Assembly: GCA_937934275.1 (NCBI GenBank)
Contig: CALHAM010000055.1
Span: forward strand, 1 to 36,690
Source: an uncultured Saprospiraceae bacterium
Lineage (GTDB): Bacteria > Bacteroidota > Bacteroidia > Chitinophagales > Saprospiraceae
Direction: 5' to 3'
Length of the DNA stretch: 36,690 nucleotides
A model generated the notes under the pieces. That model worked only from the letters and a program-made list of their open reading frames with translations, did not search any database and was not told where the DNA came from. Both the position numbers and the translations under genes were made by a program. Of this stretch, positions 1 to 7,835 are shown one piece after another; the first letter of the stretch is position 1; each line of letters starts with the position of its first letter.

Positions 1-1
1 G

Positions 2-1141
2 ACTGCGCTTCTTATTGTTCTCTGTATCATCCTCGTTGGTATCGTATTGGTTCAAATAGCCCGAGTGGTCGAGTTGACGGCCCAATTGAAGGGCGAGCGC
101 GAGGTAATGCGCGAGAGCAGCTGGTGGAATGCCGCGCTCTCTTTGGGTTTTCTCATTTTCTTTTTGGCTGCGGTTTTCATCTCGGCTTATTACTACAAAA
201 ATGAAATGCTCGGATACGGCCCGCATGCAGCGGCCTCCGAGCATGGTAGCGCTATAGATAGCATGTTCAATGTAACCCTGTTCTTTACAGGTGTCGTTTT
301 TGTGCTCACCCATATTGCGCTGTTTTGGTTTGCTTTTAAGTATCGGTGGCGCGAAGACCGCAAGGCCTCCTTTATTGCGCACGACAATCGGCTGGAAGTC
401 ATTTGGACGGCGATACCTGCTGTCGTAATGACACTGCTGGTAGTGCGTGGCCTAGATGCGTGGAATACGATCATGGCCGATGTCGGCCCTGATGAAGACT
501 ACATCGAGATTGAAGCTACTGGTCAACAGTTCAACTGGATTATTCGCTACCCAGGCCCGGATGGGAAATTGGGCACTCGCGACTATCGCCTCACTACGGC
601 GATGAACCAAATTGGCCAAGATTTTAGAGATCGTAAAAACTGGGATGATGTCATTGTTAGCCAAGAACTCTACCTTCCAGTTAATAAGAAGGTGCGCGTG
701 CGCATTGTTGCTAAAGACGTCTTGCACAACTTCTATTTGCCGCAGTTCCGCGTAAAGATGGACGCTGTGCCCGGCATGCCGACTTATTTTGTTTTCACGC
801 CGGTGAAGACGACGGCTGAATACCGCAACGAATTGCGCAAGTATCCAGAATATCATCAGCCCTACGATCCCACTGACCCACAAGGACCTAAGCGCTGGGA
901 AAAGTTCGAGTATGAATTAGCCTGCGCCGAACTTTGCGGTAAGGGACACTACTCTATGAAGCGCATTATTCGAGTGGTTTCGCAGGAGGAATTCGATGCC
1001 TGGTATAAGCAACAGGAGTCTTATTATCTTTCGCAAATTCGGGGCAAAGACGAAGATCCGAATAAAGGTAAAGTGCTGGAAATAGATCCGCCCGTGAGTA
1101 ATGCTGACGCACCCGCTCAAACGGAAACGACAAGCCTTTGA
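2..1141 (+). CDS. coxB: cytochrome c oxidase subunit II (5'-truncated by window edge)
   Basis: Electron-entry subunit of an aa3-type cytochrome c oxidase in the inner membrane. The frame is open to the first bases of the window and the upstream residues are a hydrophobic helix, so the true start lies outside; the TTG at 47 is internal. The visible part has three hydrophobic segments (the extra N-terminal one, then the usual hairpin pair) followed by a periplasmic cupredoxin domain. The CuA site is intact: an upstream His in DVLHNFYLP and the C-x3-C-x3-H-x2-M cluster in CAELCGKGHYSM. The acidic C-terminal tail has no recognisable cytochrome c domain. It is followed after about 90 bp by coxA, as in the conserved Bacteroidota oxidase cluster, where quinol:cytochrome c oxidoreductase (ACIII) genes usually lie upstream. 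The family call is very secure. Confidence 0.95.
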   Translation, partial: TALLIVLCIILVGIVLVQIARVVELTAQLKGEREVMRESSWWNAALSLGFLIFFLAAVFISAYYYKNEMLGYGPHAAASEHGSAIDSMFNVTLFFTGVVFVLTHIALFWFAFKYRWREDRKASFIAHDNRLEVIWTAIPAVVMTLLVVRGLDAWNTIMADVGPDEDYIEIEATGQQFNWIIRYPGPDGKLGTRDYRLTTAMNQIGQDFRDRKNWDDVIVSQELYLPVNKKVRVRIVAKDVLHNFYLPQFRVKMDAVPGMPTYFVFTPVKTTAEYRNELRKYPEYHQPYDPTDPQGPKRWEKFEYELACAELCGKGHYSMKRIIRVVSQEEFDAWYKQQESYYLSQIRGKDEDPNKGKVLEIDPPVSNADAPAQTETTSL

Positions 1142-1233
1142 TTTTTTAATGGCAGTAAGAGAGAGAGAGAAACAAGAACACCGGGGGGCCCTTTACCCAA
1201 CGTTCACTTATTTAAAACATTACAGATTTGGCT

Positions 1234-3102
1234 ATGGCTGAAATGACCAAAGTCGCCGTTGATTCCTTAGATACGCTGGAGGAGAAGCTCACTCAAGAAA
1301 TGGGCTATGATGACCATTTTCACGAGCATCACCACGGCGATAAGTATCAGTCCAACTTTTTGACGACGTACATTTTTAGTACGGATCACAAGATGATTGG
1401 GCGCCAGTTTCTGATTACAGGTATTTTCTGGGCCTTGATGGGGGCTATGATGTCGCTGGTTTTCCGCTTGCAGTTAGGCTTCCCGGAGGCGGACCTGGCG
1501 TGGCTGAAGCCCGTTTTGGGCAAGTGGATCCAGGTGAATGACGCAGGTATCGGGAAATTAGATCCCGAGTTTTATTATGCGTTGGTGACCATTCACGGCA
1601 CGGTGTTGGTTTTCTTCGTATTGACAGCGGGCTTGAGTGGCACGTTTTCCAATTTGCTCATTCCGCTCCAAATAGGCGCTCGGGACATGGCCTCGCCATT
1701 ACTCAATGCCTTTTCGTATTGGTTTTTCTTTTTGGCCAGCGTGGTCATGTTCTTGTCGCTCTTTTTAAGCACAGGGCCATTTTCGGGCGGCTGGACGGCC
1801 TACCCGCCGCTGAGTGCCCTGCCGCAAGCTTCGGAAGGTTCGGGCGCAGGTATGACGATGTGGATCGTCGCCATGGCTTTCTTCATCGTTTCGGCGCTGC
1901 TGGGCGGTATTAACTATATTACAACGGTGCTCAATTTGCGCACAAAAGGCATGAATCTGTGGCGCATGCCGTTGACGATATGGGCTTTCTTTATTACCGC
2001 TATCATCGGTGTGTTGTCGTTTCCCGTGCTTCTTTCCGGAGTGCTTTTGCTCATGTTTGACCGCAGCATGGGTACGTCCTTCTACTTGAGCGAGATTGTC
2101 GTTGGCGGTCAAATTCTTGACCGCATTGGCGGAAGCCCAATTTTGTATCAGCACCTGTTCTGGTTCCTGGGTCACCCTGAGGTGTATATCATCATTTTGC
2201 CGGCGATGGGTATCGTGTCGGAAGTGCTTTCGGTACATGCCCGCAAACCCATTTTTGGTTATCGAGCCATGGTGCTCTCCATGCTGGCCATTGCCTTTTT
2301 GTCCTTTATCGTATGGGCGCACCACATGTTTATGGCTGGTGTAAATCCATTCATCAGCAACTTCTTCGTGATATTCACGCTCATTATCGCAGTACCCTCC
2401 GCGGTGAAAGTATTTAACTGGATTTCTACGGTTTACGGCTCGAACTTCCGTTTTAACTCAGCCAGCCTGTTTGCTTTAGGTTTTGTTTCGCTGTTCATCT
2501 CAGGCGGTCTGACGGGTATTTTCCTGGGCAACTCGTCTATTGACGTGCAATTGCACGACACCTATTTTGTGGTGGCGCACTTTCACATCGTCATGGGGGT
2601 AGCAGCGTTTTTTGGCATGTTTGCGGGCATTTATCACTGGTTCCCCAAGATGTTTGGCCGATTTATGAATGAAACACTGGGCAAGATTCACTTTTGGGGC
2701 ACCTTGATCGGCTCTTATGCGGTGTTCTGGCCTATGCACTACACGGGTATGGCAGGAGTTCCGCGTCGCTATTACGATGCCGGTGCTTCGTTCGACTCGT
2801 TCCGCCATTTTACAGAGTTGAACCAATTCATTACGGTAGCAGCCATCATCGTCTTCTTCTTACAGGTGGTTTTCGTGGTCAATTTCTTCTATTCCATCTT
2901 TAATGGCCGGAAGCTGACGACGAAGAACCCTTGGGGCGCTAATACGCTGGAGTGGACGACGCCTATCCAACCTGGACACGGCAATTGGCCCGGTAAAATT
3001 CCGGCAGTTCAGCGTTGGGCTTACGACTACAGCAAAGGCGGCCAGGAGTATGTTCCGCAATACGTACCCCTGCGCGAAGGCGAGTACGACCACGGCCATT
3101 GA
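1234..3102 (+). CDS. coxA: cytochrome c oxidase subunit I
   Basis: Catalytic heme-copper subunit that reduces O2 to water and pumps protons; about 12 membrane helices over 622 residues. All metal ligands are present: the heme a His near residue 121 (TIHGT), the CuB His and cross-linked Tyr in GHPEVY, the CuB HH pair in WAHHM, and the heme a3/heme a pair in AHFHIVMG. The Glu of GHPEVY marks a type A1 oxidase with a D-channel. The N-terminus carries a cytoplasmic His-rich stretch (HFHEHHHG). I chose the ATG at 1234; a TTG two codons earlier is possible but less likely. The 92-bp gap from coxB contains a short GA dinucleotide run and no clear ribosome-binding site, normal for Bacteroidota. ctaB follows after 24 bp. 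Confidence 0.97.
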   Translation: MAEMTKVAVDSLDTLEEKLTQEMGYDDHFHEHHHGDKYQSNFLTTYIFSTDHKMIGRQFLITGIFWALMGAMMSLVFRLQLGFPEADLAWLKPVLGKWIQVNDAGIGKLDPEFYYALVTIHGTVLVFFVLTAGLSGTFSNLLIPLQIGARDMASPLLNAFSYWFFFLASVVMFLSLFLSTGPFSGGWTAYPPLSALPQASEGSGAGMTMWIVAMAFFIVSALLGGINYITTVLNLRTKGMNLWRMPLTIWAFFITAIIGVLSFPVLLSGVLLLMFDRSMGTSFYLSEIVVGGQILDRIGGSPILYQHLFWFLGHPEVYIIILPAMGIVSEVLSVHARKPIFGYRAMVLSMLAIAFLSFIVWAHHMFMAGVNPFISNFFVIFTLIIAVPSAVKVFNWISTVYGSNFRFNSASLFALGFVSLFISGGLTGIFLGNSSIDVQLHDTYFVVAHFHIVMGVAAFFGMFAGIYHWFPKMFGRFMNETLGKIHFWGTLIGSYAVFWPMHYTGMAGVPRRYYDAGASFDSFRHFTELNQFITVAAIIVFFLQVVFVVNFFYSIFNGRKLTTKNPWGANTLEWTTPIQPGHGNWPGKIPAVQRWAYDYSKGGQEYVPQYVPLREGEYDHGH

Positions 3103-3126
3103 TCGAAAAAGAGTTGAAAACCGCGC

Positions 3127-4068
3127 ATGCGCTCGACTATCCATTCCCACAAGTCCACAGTCCGCTCAGACGCTGCTACACTTTCTCGCTGGCGCCAGGG
3201 AGTGGCTGACTGGGCTTTGTTGGTGAAATTTCGGCTCTCGCTGATGGTGCTCTTCTCGGCGATGATATCTTTTGGTATTGTAGGTGGAAGCCAGGGCTCC
3301 TGGGGCGCCTGGCTTCTTCTTGCTGTGGGTGGTTTTCTGACTACTGGCGCTGCCAATGCGCTCAATCAAGTGTTGGAGCGCGATTATGACGTTCTGATGA
3401 AGCGCACGGCAAACCGACCGATAGCGGCGGGGCGCATGAGTGTTTCCAAGGCTGTCCTTTTGGCTGGGTTTATGGCGATGATAGGGCTAAGTGTACTGGC
3501 CTCTTTTAACCCGTTGACGGGTTTTCTGGGTATGCTATCGCTTGTCATTTATGCCTTCCTTTACACGCCGCTGAAGCGCTACTCGCCTTTGGCCGTCTTA
3601 GTGGGGGCTGTTCCTGGCGCTCTGCCCGTAGTTATCGGAGCGGCGGCTTGGGAAGGGCAGTGGGGGGCCATGGCTTCTATGCTCTTCACGCTGCAGTTTC
3701 TGTGGCAATTCCCGCACTTTTGGGCAGTGGCCTGGGTAGCGGACGAAGACTACAAGCGGGCCGGCTTTCATTTGTTGCCTACGAGCAAGGGAGAAAAAAC
3801 GCCGATTGTGGGGCTACTTTCTTTGAGTTTTTGCCTCTTGTTGTTGCTTAACGCCGTCGTCGGATATAGCATGGGCCTGATAAGTCTTTGGGCGATGTTG
3901 GCTTTGTGGATTGTCAATGTGTATTTTGCTGTGAAGAGTTGGGCCTTGTATCGCACTTGCACGGACAGGGCTGCCCGACAGCAAATGTTCGCTTCTTTTT
4001 TACACTTGCCGCTTTCGTTGTTGGTGGTCCTGGTCGATGTGTTTGTTTTTGGGGTTGGTGCCTCTTAA
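3127..4068 (+). CDS. ctaB: protoheme IX farnesyltransferase (heme O synthase)
   Basis: UbiA-family integral membrane prenyltransferase that converts heme B to heme O, the precursor of the heme A needed by the neighbouring oxidase. The 313 residues hold about eight or nine membrane helices. The first aspartate-rich prenyl-diphosphate motif is clear (NALNQVLERDYDVLMKRT, two Asp spaced by three), followed by the conserved NRP and a second loop with YTPLKR; the later DEDYKRAGFHLLP segment is typical of CtaB. ATG start at 3127, 24 bp after coxA; the next gene begins 33 bp downstream. A heme A synthase (ctaA) is not in the window and must lie elsewhere if heme A is made. Confidence 0.96.
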   Translation: MRSTIHSHKSTVRSDAATLSRWRQGVADWALLVKFRLSLMVLFSAMISFGIVGGSQGSWGAWLLLAVGGFLTTGAANALNQVLERDYDVLMKRTANRPIAAGRMSVSKAVLLAGFMAMIGLSVLASFNPLTGFLGMLSLVIYAFLYTPLKRYSPLAVLVGAVPGALPVVIGAAAWEGQWGAMASMLFTLQFLWQFPHFWAVAWVADEDYKRAGFHLLPTSKGEKTPIVGLLSLSFCLLLLLNAVVGYSMGLISLWAMLALWIVNVYFAVKSWALYRTCTDRAARQQMFASFLHLPLSLLVVLVDVFVFGVGAS

Positions 4069-4101
4069 AGAGCGCCTTTATTAATAAAATAATTAGAAAC
4101 T

Positions 4102-4683
4102 ATGGCACAAGTCGTGCAAAGAGAATATCGAAGCAGTCATATTCATCCGCTCAAGTTTGCCTTGTGGGTGGGCATCGCCAGCATCGTAATGATGTTTGGC
4201 GCTTTCACAAGCGCCTACCTCGTTCGCAGAGCAGCGGGCAATTGGTACGAGTTCAAGTTGCCGGATGTTTTCTGGGGCAGTACTTTCGTCATTTTGCTGA
4301 GCAGTTGGACGTTACACGCTTCGTACCGCGCTTTCAATCGCGGTGTGGAGCACCTCTACAAGCGCCTGTTAACAGCGACTTTAGCACTTGGGCTTCTTTT
4401 TGTAGGGTTGCAGTACGCGGGTTGGCAGGCTATGACGGCTATGGGGGCTACCTTTACCGTAAATCCCTCAAGTTCCTTCATTTACGTTATTTCTGGAGTG
4501 CACGCCCTGCATGTGTTAGGAGGCATTGCAGCGCTCATTGTTGCTCTGATTTATGCGTTTGTCCTGCCCTTTAAACCTACGCCGCGCCGACGCTTGCGCT
4601 TTCAATTGGTAGTGCACTATTGGCACTTTGTAGATGTGCTTTGGGTATATTTGTTCGTCTTCTTTTTGGTGCAATCACCCTGA
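4102..4683 (+). CDS. cytochrome c oxidase subunit III family protein (short, first copy)
   Basis: 193-residue heme-copper oxidase subunit III-like membrane protein with five predicted helices. Family features are a first helix of the type HPLKFALWVGIASIVMMFGAF and the C-terminal HYWHFVDVLWVYLF block, which is the hallmark of COX3. It is the shorter of two consecutive subunit III-type genes, an arrangement common in Bacteroidota oxidase operons. Subunit III stabilises subunit I during turnover and helps feed protons to the D-channel. ATG at 4102; 58 bp separate it from the next copy. Whether both copies enter one complex cannot be told from sequence. Confidence 0.92.
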   Translation: MAQVVQREYRSSHIHPLKFALWVGIASIVMMFGAFTSAYLVRRAAGNWYEFKLPDVFWGSTFVILLSSWTLHASYRAFNRGVEHLYKRLLTATLALGLLFVGLQYAGWQAMTAMGATFTVNPSSSFIYVISGVHALHVLGGIAALIVALIYAFVLPFKPTPRRRLRFQLVVHYWHFVDVLWVYLFVFFLVQSP

Positions 4684-4741
4684 TATATCGAACTTTGGCC
4701 GCGCATTTTCTTCAATTTGACTCAATTACACGCAGTTAGAC

Positions 4742-5620
4742 ATGGCAGATACATCTGTAGCACACGCGCACGAGACGACAGCCATCCATCAGGACAACGG
4801 TAGTGCCTGGGAGGGTGCTAAGGAGCCGTTCAAGGCCAGTTATGGCAAACTGATGATGTGGTATTTTCTACTATCGGATGCCTTTACGTTCGCGGGCTTT
4901 TTGATCGCATACGGGGCCTTGCGCTTTAGCACGCCAACTTGGCCGGAGGCAGATTTTGTTTTTTCCTCCTTTCCTTTTGTAGAAGGGCACCTGCCGCTGA
5001 TTTTTGTGACGCTCATGACCTTCATCCTCATTTTTAGTTCCGTAACCATGGTGCGGGCGGTACAGGAGGGCCATCGCGAAAACAAAAACGGCGTTGTCTT
5101 TTGGATGTTTCTAACTATATTGGGCGGTGCCACCTTCTTGGGCTGTCAGGCATACGAATGGACGACGCTTATCGCCAAGGAGCATATGACGGTTTCGGAA
5201 AACCCCTTCAGCCGCCACATTGCCGATGGCATATATTTAAATCCCGATAGCTCGGAGGCTCGAAATCCCGACGGAACGCTGAAGACTTTTGCCAAGGGAG
5301 ACAACTATCTGCTGCACAAGCACGACGGTAAGTTCGACATCCCTCTCGTTAAGTACACCAGTGGTGAGTACGCCGGTCAGATCATGGAAGCTGGCTTAGG
5401 CCCGAAGGCGTTCGGCGCTTTGTTCTTTTTCATCACGGGTTTCCACGGTTTTCACGTGTTTTCGGGGGTGGTCTTCTTAACTATTATCATGATTAACGCT
5501 GCTAGTGGCCTGTATGTAGCACGTCGCAACGGTTACGAGATGGTAGAGAAAATTGGCCTATACTGGCACTTTGTGGATTTAGTGTGGGTCTTTGTGTTTT
5601 TGGTTTTTTACCTGCTCTAA
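4742..5620 (+). CDS. cytochrome c oxidase subunit III (second, longer copy)
   Basis: 292-residue subunit III-type protein. It has an N-terminal hydrophilic tail, helices from about residue 35, the FHGFHVFSGV motif near 234 and the closing YWHFVDLVWVFVF block. Between the YEW motif (about 138-140) and the GPKAFGALFFF helix (about 220) lies a roughly 75-residue hydrophilic insertion, mostly polar and charged, that the first copy lacks. It is in tandem with the shorter copy (58-bp gap) and 72 bp upstream of the subunit IV gene. ATG at 4742. The family assignment is firm; the function of the insertion is unknown. Confidence 0.94.
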   Translation: MADTSVAHAHETTAIHQDNGSAWEGAKEPFKASYGKLMMWYFLLSDAFTFAGFLIAYGALRFSTPTWPEADFVFSSFPFVEGHLPLIFVTLMTFILIFSSVTMVRAVQEGHRENKNGVVFWMFLTILGGATFLGCQAYEWTTLIAKEHMTVSENPFSRHIADGIYLNPDSSEARNPDGTLKTFAKGDNYLLHKHDGKFDIPLVKYTSGEYAGQIMEAGLGPKAFGALFFFITGFHGFHVFSGVVFLTIIMINAASGLYVARRNGYEMVEKIGLYWHFVDLVWVFVFLVFYLL

Positions 5621-5692
5621 TTTACAGGTGTGTGTAGCTAATCCTTTTTTAGAACAGTATTTCCTCTCTTATTTTCATCTGAACTGATTGTT

Positions 5693-6136
5693 ATGGCTGG
5701 ACATCAAACGTATGAAGAGCAAAAGGCTTTGGTTTTCCGCGGATTGCTGATTCTCGGTGTGATCACAATCGTTGAAGTGCTCATCGCTCTACTGGCAAAA
5801 GGCCATTTAATTTCTGGCATTAAGTTTTCGGAAGGTTTCGGCCACTATTTGTATATGCTTCTCATGGTAGCCTTTTCCCTATATAAAGCCTATTTTATTG
5901 TCTTTTACTTCATGCACATGGCATATGAAGTGCGGGGCTTAGTTTTAAGCGTATTGCTGCCTACCGTGCTTTTGATTTGGGCAATTATTGCCTTTTTCCA
6001 AGAAGGCGATTCTTGGGGAAAGCGCCGAGAGCTCATTCGCCAGAAAAATGAGGAAGTGGTAAAACCGGCGCCCAACCGACCGCAAGGGCTGTATCAATTG
6101 CCAAGAACGATTGAGTACCCGCTAACAAAGAGTTAA
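5693..6136 (+). CDS. cytochrome c oxidase subunit IV family protein
   Basis: 147-residue small membrane protein with three hydrophobic segments, matching the prokaryotic COX4 (CyoD/CtaF-like) family. The segment SLYKAYFIVFYFMHMAYE is typical: a lysine-containing second helix followed by FMHM. Subunit IV is an accessory subunit that aids assembly of the CuB site in related oxidases. It is the last gene of the core oxidase cluster; the stop codon is followed within 10 bp by a strong stem-loop. ATG at 5693. Confidence 0.9.
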   Translation: MAGHQTYEEQKALVFRGLLILGVITIVEVLIALLAKGHLISGIKFSEGFGHYLYMLLMVAFSLYKAYFIVFYFMHMAYEVRGLVLSVLLPTVLLIWAIIAFFQEGDSWGKRRELIRQKNEEVVKPAPNRPQGLYQLPRTIEYPLTKS

Positions 6137-6144
6137 AATAAGAG

Positions 6145-6174
6145 CGAAGGCGAGGCAACTAACCCTCGCCTTCG
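6145..6174 (+). terminator. hairpin closing the core oxidase operon
   Basis: Perfect 11-bp inverted repeat (CGAAGGCGAGG / CCTCGCCTTCG) around an 8-nt loop, starting 8 bp after the subunit IV stop. The following bases are only moderately T-rich, so it may act as a partial terminator or an mRNA-stabilising end rather than a full stop. Confidence 0.65.
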
Positions 6175-6199
6175 GTGTTTAAGATAAGGTTTTAAACAC
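6175..6199 (+). promoter_or_regulatory. second inverted repeat just before the SCO-like gene
   Basis: GTGTTTAA (6175-6182) and TTAAACAC (6192-6199) form a perfect 8-bp inverted repeat with a 9-nt loop. It abuts the preceding terminator-like hairpin and ends 8 nt before the ATG at 6208, so in RNA it would cover the ribosome entry region; in DNA it could be an operator. No TAnnTTTG box is visible here. Confidence 0.45.
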
Positions 6200-6207
6200 A
6201 AGAGCTC

Positions 6208-6834
6208 ATGGCAGAAAAAGTAAAGCGCAAGTTGTGGGTTTGGAGTGTGCTGGCCCTTTTGTTTGTTGGTCTACCCGCCATATCGTGGTTGTATTTGCGC
6301 AACGGCCTAAATTGGAGAAGAGAGGCCCAGCAAGAACTCAAAGGAGAATACGGGAAAATACTTCCGGTAACCGTCATTCATCCCGATGGCTCTAAGGATA
6401 ATTTACTTGCCCAAAAAGTATGTGTTATTCACTATTTTGGAGCTAATCCAGACCTAACACCTGAAAACAAACATATCTTAGACACAGGCGAGCGCTTATT
6501 TCAACAGTTTGGTTTCAAGTCAGCCGCCGCCCCTGATTATTTTCGATTAGTGATGATCAGTCAGGACGGTACGGCGGAGTTTCGCACCCATGCTCGCACG
6601 CTGCCGAGCGCTGATTATGCTACCTGGGTATGGTCGGGCGGCCTCAATTCTTGGCGCGCAGCATTGGTCAACGCTTACACGTACTATTGTCAACAAAATG
6701 GCGTCAAACCTGTTTCTCATTACTACGCACTGGCCGACACCACCGGCACTATTCGGCGCTTTTACAACGCCCTGAGTGAGAAAGAGGTGGGTCGAATGGT
6801 GGAACACATTGCCTTGCTATTGCCACGAGAGTAA
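6208..6834 (+). CDS. SCO1/SenC-like protein lacking the copper-binding cysteines
   Basis: 208 residues: an N-terminal membrane anchor (about 9-29) and a periplasmic thioredoxin-fold domain. Position in the cluster and the C-terminal pattern SHYYALADTTGTIRRFY match the SCO family, which delivers copper to the CuA site of oxidase subunit II. The canonical CPxxC ligand motif is replaced: where SCO proteins have S-C-P-x-x-C-P this one reads A-N-P-D-L-T-P (N80, T84). The distal ligand His corresponds to H171 and is kept. Direct copper transfer by the usual C-C-H site is therefore unlikely; a structural or redox-independent assembly role is an inference. ATG at 6208; the next gene starts 4 bp after the stop. 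The call rests on context and fold pattern, so another thioredoxin-like family is possible. Confidence 0.75.
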   Translation: MAEKVKRKLWVWSVLALLFVGLPAISWLYLRNGLNWRREAQQELKGEYGKILPVTVIHPDGSKDNLLAQKVCVIHYFGANPDLTPENKHILDTGERLFQQFGFKSAAAPDYFRLVMISQDGTAEFRTHARTLPSADYATWVWSGGLNSWRAALVNAYTYYCQQNGVKPVSHYYALADTTGTIRRFYNALSEKEVGRMVEHIALLLPRE

Positions 6835-6838
6835 AGCC

Positions 6839-7384
6839 ATGTCCAACGCAGTATTTCCAGACACTCTTCGCTTAGAGAAGCGCCTAAATCTGCTGGCCTA
6901 CATTGTGTCGGCCGCTGTGCTTTTTTTGGTGGTGCTCATGCGGCGCGTTAAATTAGACTTAGGGGTAGATTTCAGCTTTCTGCCCGCTTTCCACGCCTCG
7001 CTCAATGCGCTAACAGCGGTCATTTTGCTAATCGCCCTTTGGTTTATTAAGCGGAAAGATGTACAAGCACATCGTCGAGCAATTTACGCGGCTATGGTCT
7101 GTTCAGCGTTGTTCTTGTTGTCGTATGTGCTGTATCATTTTACGACTCCAGAAACCCGCTACGGTGGGGAAGGCGTCTTGCGATTCGTCTATTTCTTCTT
7201 TTTGATCACGCATGTAGTATTGGCAGCGGCAGTGCTTCCGTTTATTCTCCTGACCTTCAATCGCGCTTATACGGGTCAGTTTGAACGCCACAAGAGAATG
7301 GCCCGTTGGGTATTCCCTCTGTGGCTATATGTGGCCATTACCGGCCCTATCTGTTATTTAATGTTGCGGCCCTACTACGGATGA
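6839..7384 (+). CDS. DUF420 family membrane protein
   Basis: 181-residue protein with five hydrophobic segments, matching DUF420, a family found beside cytochrome oxidase genes. A Firmicutes relative (CtaM/YozB) is needed for aa3 oxidase function, which suggests an assembly role here. Conserved histidines sit at helix ends: AFHASLNA, an AHRR loop, VLYHFTTPE, ITHVV and the ERHKRMARW loop. The ATG at 6839 lies 4 bp after the SCO-like stop; an in-frame extension into that gene is possible but would overlap. The stop overlaps the next start codon (ATGA), so translation of the three genes is probably coupled. Confidence 0.88.
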   Translation: MSNAVFPDTLRLEKRLNLLAYIVSAAVLFLVVLMRRVKLDLGVDFSFLPAFHASLNALTAVILLIALWFIKRKDVQAHRRAIYAAMVCSALFLLSYVLYHFTTPETRYGGEGVLRFVYFFFLITHVVLAAAVLPFILLTFNRAYTGQFERHKRMARWVFPLWLYVAITGPICYLMLRPYYG

Positions 7385-7713
7385 CTATTTCTTATCTTAA
7401 ACAAATGCACAGGACGATGAAAAGCAAGCGTTTTTTTCGGGCAGTAGTTAGCGGAGTACTCTTCGTATGCCTTGTCTTTATAGTGGCCACACCTGAGGTA
7501 TCGGCGCAATGTCCTATGTGTCGGATGTCGGCAGAATCGAATTTGCAGAACGGAGGCACTATGGGGCAGGGCTTGAATACAGGAATCTTGTACATGTTGG
7601 CGATGCCCTATTTGCTGGTGGGCGCTATTGGGTATTGGTGGTGGCGCAATCGGCGCAAATCCTCTGTGGAAGCCGACGAGCTTTTAGCAGAACGCCCTGG
7701 GCAGTACAATTAG
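7381..7713 (+). CDS. small membrane protein with a CPMC motif, conserved in oxidase loci
   Basis: About 110 residues (98 if it starts at the ATG at 7417). After a hydrophobic signal sequence ending VSA comes QCPMCRM, then a short loop, one transmembrane helix (about 70-86) and a basic, cytoplasm-facing tail. The C-x-x-C-x-M motif lies at the outer face after cleavage and could bind copper or heme or act as a redox pair. It overlaps the DUF420 stop codon by 4 bp, so it belongs to the same oxidase accessory operon. I know proteins of this type beside DUF420 genes in Bacteroidota, but no established function. The start is uncertain among 7381, 7405 and 7417. Confidence 0.75.
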   Translation: MTISYLKQMHRTMKSKRFFRAVVSGVLFVCLVFIVATPEVSAQCPMCRMSAESNLQNGGTMGQGLNTGILYMLAMPYLLVGAIGYWWWRNRRKSSVEADELLAERPGQYN

Positions 7714-7745
7714 TAGAGATTTTGATCAGCAGCCCGCTTTTGAAT

Positions 7746-7776
7746 GCTCTTCCTGAGAGAAGTATTCGGGAAGAGC
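7746..7776 (+). terminator. possible weak terminator hairpin
   Basis: GCTCTTCC / GGAAGAGC gives an 8-bp stem with a 15-nt loop, 33 bp past the CPMC gene. No T-run follows, so confidence is low. Confidence 0.35.
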
Positions 7777-7822
7777 GCTCTGTGTATTCAGGTTGACGAG
7801 AGACAAGGCAGTATTACGCCGC

Positions 7823-7830
7823 TATCTTTG
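7823..7830 (+). promoter_or_regulatory. -7 box (TATCTTTG) of the GT39 gene
   Basis: Matches the Bacteroidota -7 consensus TAnnTTTG. It ends only 5 nt before the ATG at 7836, so the transcript would start at or near the start codon. No well-spaced -33 TTTG is seen; a TTG lies at 7793. Confidence 0.55.
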
Positions 7831-7835
7831 CGCGC

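Noticed and set aside
1765-2325. 186-codon minus-strand open frame inside coxA
   Set aside because: Antisense to a fully conserved coxA, with low-complexity His/Arg/Gln-rich composition and no family pattern; a shadow of coxA codon use.
3888-4574. 228-codon plus-strand frame spanning the ctaB-cox3 junction
   Set aside because: Out of frame with two well-conserved genes; its product resembles no family and is Cys/Arg-rich.
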